DNA of 64,000 bases, from contig NZ_PYAK01000036.1 of the NCBI RefSeq assembly GCF_003264365.1, positions 1-64,000 of the forward strand, written 5' to 3'. The notes below the pieces were generated by a model that did not search any database, was not told the DNA's origin, and saw only the letters and a list, made by a program, of their open reading frames with translations. The position numbers and the translations under genes were made by a program. Position 1 is the stretch's first letter, and every line of letters starts with the position of its first letter. This DNA is from Micromonospora noduli. Its GTDB lineage: Bacteria > Actinomycetota > Actinomycetes > Mycobacteriales > Micromonosporaceae. This document shows positions 63,731 to 64,000 of this stretch, in pieces.

Positions 63731-64000
63731 TCAGTCGAGCACGGCCCGCAGCGTGTGCCGGGCGATGTCGGCCATCACCGGGTTGGTCTCGACGTAGTAC
63801 GGCAGCGCGTTGATCGCCTGCTCCAGGGCCCAGCCGCGTCCCCGCTGCCAGGTCGCGTCGTCCACACCCAACGCCCGCCGGTACGTCTCCCGGGAACCCG
63901 CGTCGAGCAGGTTCCACGCCGGCATCAGGTCCACCGAGGGGTCGCCCACGCCGACCGCGCCCAGATCGATGACCGCGGCCAGCCGGCCGTCGCGGACCAG
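63731..64000 (-). CDS. Aminoglycoside phosphotransferase (APH) family protein, C-terminal part
   Basis: Only the last 89 codons are in the window; the start is beyond 64000. The visible part has AVIDLGAVGVGDPSVDLMPAW, broken by the usual metal-binding Asp of the kinase-like fold, then a helical C-terminal region ending in LRAVLD. APH-family enzymes phosphorylate antibiotics or small metabolites; the chromosomal setting favours a metabolic or unknown substrate over resistance, but this cannot be decided here. Confidence 0.8.
   Translation of the reverse strand: MVRDGRLAAVIDLGAVGVGDPSVDLMPAWNLLDAGSRETYRRALGVDDATWQRGRGWALEQAINALPYYVETNPVMADIARHTLRAVLD

Overview
The window is high-GC, gene-dense actinomycete DNA. 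GTG and TTG starts are common, the GlgE-type glycogen genes are present, and there is a DUF222/HNH endonuclease, a very large secreted RHS protein and an HTH-only GntR regulator beside an XRE regulator. Together these point to Micromonosporaceae (Micromonospora or a close relative); this is a judgement from gene content, not a database match. No rRNA, tRNA, CRISPR array, insertion sequence or phage integrase was seen.

Region 1 (1-9 kb) is a cell-envelope locus that looks like polyol-phosphate (wall teichoic acid type) synthesis and export. It holds a fused cytidylyltransferase/short-chain dehydrogenase (CDP-ribitol synthase architecture), a TagG/TagH-like ABC exporter, a TetR regulator, a large polytopic membrane protein and a membrane-anchored TagF-like polyol-phosphate transferase. 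An identical 11-base element lies upstream of both the CDP-ribitol gene and the TagF-like gene. Region 2 (9-17.6 kb) is ordinary chromosome: a DUF952 protein, a two-component system, a TAXI-type binding lipoprotein, YaaA, a GT-C membrane glycosyltransferase and an App1-like phosphatase.

Region 3 (17.6-29.5 kb) is the most accessory-looking part. Two giant secreted proteins are divergently transcribed: a DNRLRE/FG-GAP/LamG protein ending in four repeats that each carry a CxxC pair, and a 2155-residue RHS protein. The RHS tip is cysteine-rich and lower in GC than the core. It is followed by a perfect 16-bp hairpin and a small membrane PH-like protein that is a candidate immunity protein.

Region 4 (29.7-42.7 kb) carries the GlgE glycogen pathway in two blocks, glgE-glgB and glgM/glgC-pgm. 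Between them lie a mini-GntR/small membrane protein/XRE module, a DUF222-HNH protein and a short, divergent inositol-phosphate-synthase homologue. NAD kinase and a secreted M14 carboxypeptidase follow (42.7-46.9 kb).

Region 5 (47.1-62.2 kb) is a surface-glycan cluster. It has a sugar-1-phosphate nucleotidyltransferase, a LegB-like 4,6-dehydratase, a WbpP-like epimerase, a third SDR, a Wzx-like flippase, a Wzy-like polymerase, four GT4 glycosyltransferases, a PglD/NeuD-like acetyltransferase, a PglC-like initiating phosphoglycosyltransferase and a PglE-like aminotransferase. The set suggests a lipid-linked oligosaccharide begun with a bacillosamine-like amino sugar, assembled inside the cell, flipped and polymerised outside. 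The right edge (62.3-64 kb) holds a DUF389 membrane protein, a hypothetical protein and the end of an aminoglycoside-phosphotransferase-family gene.
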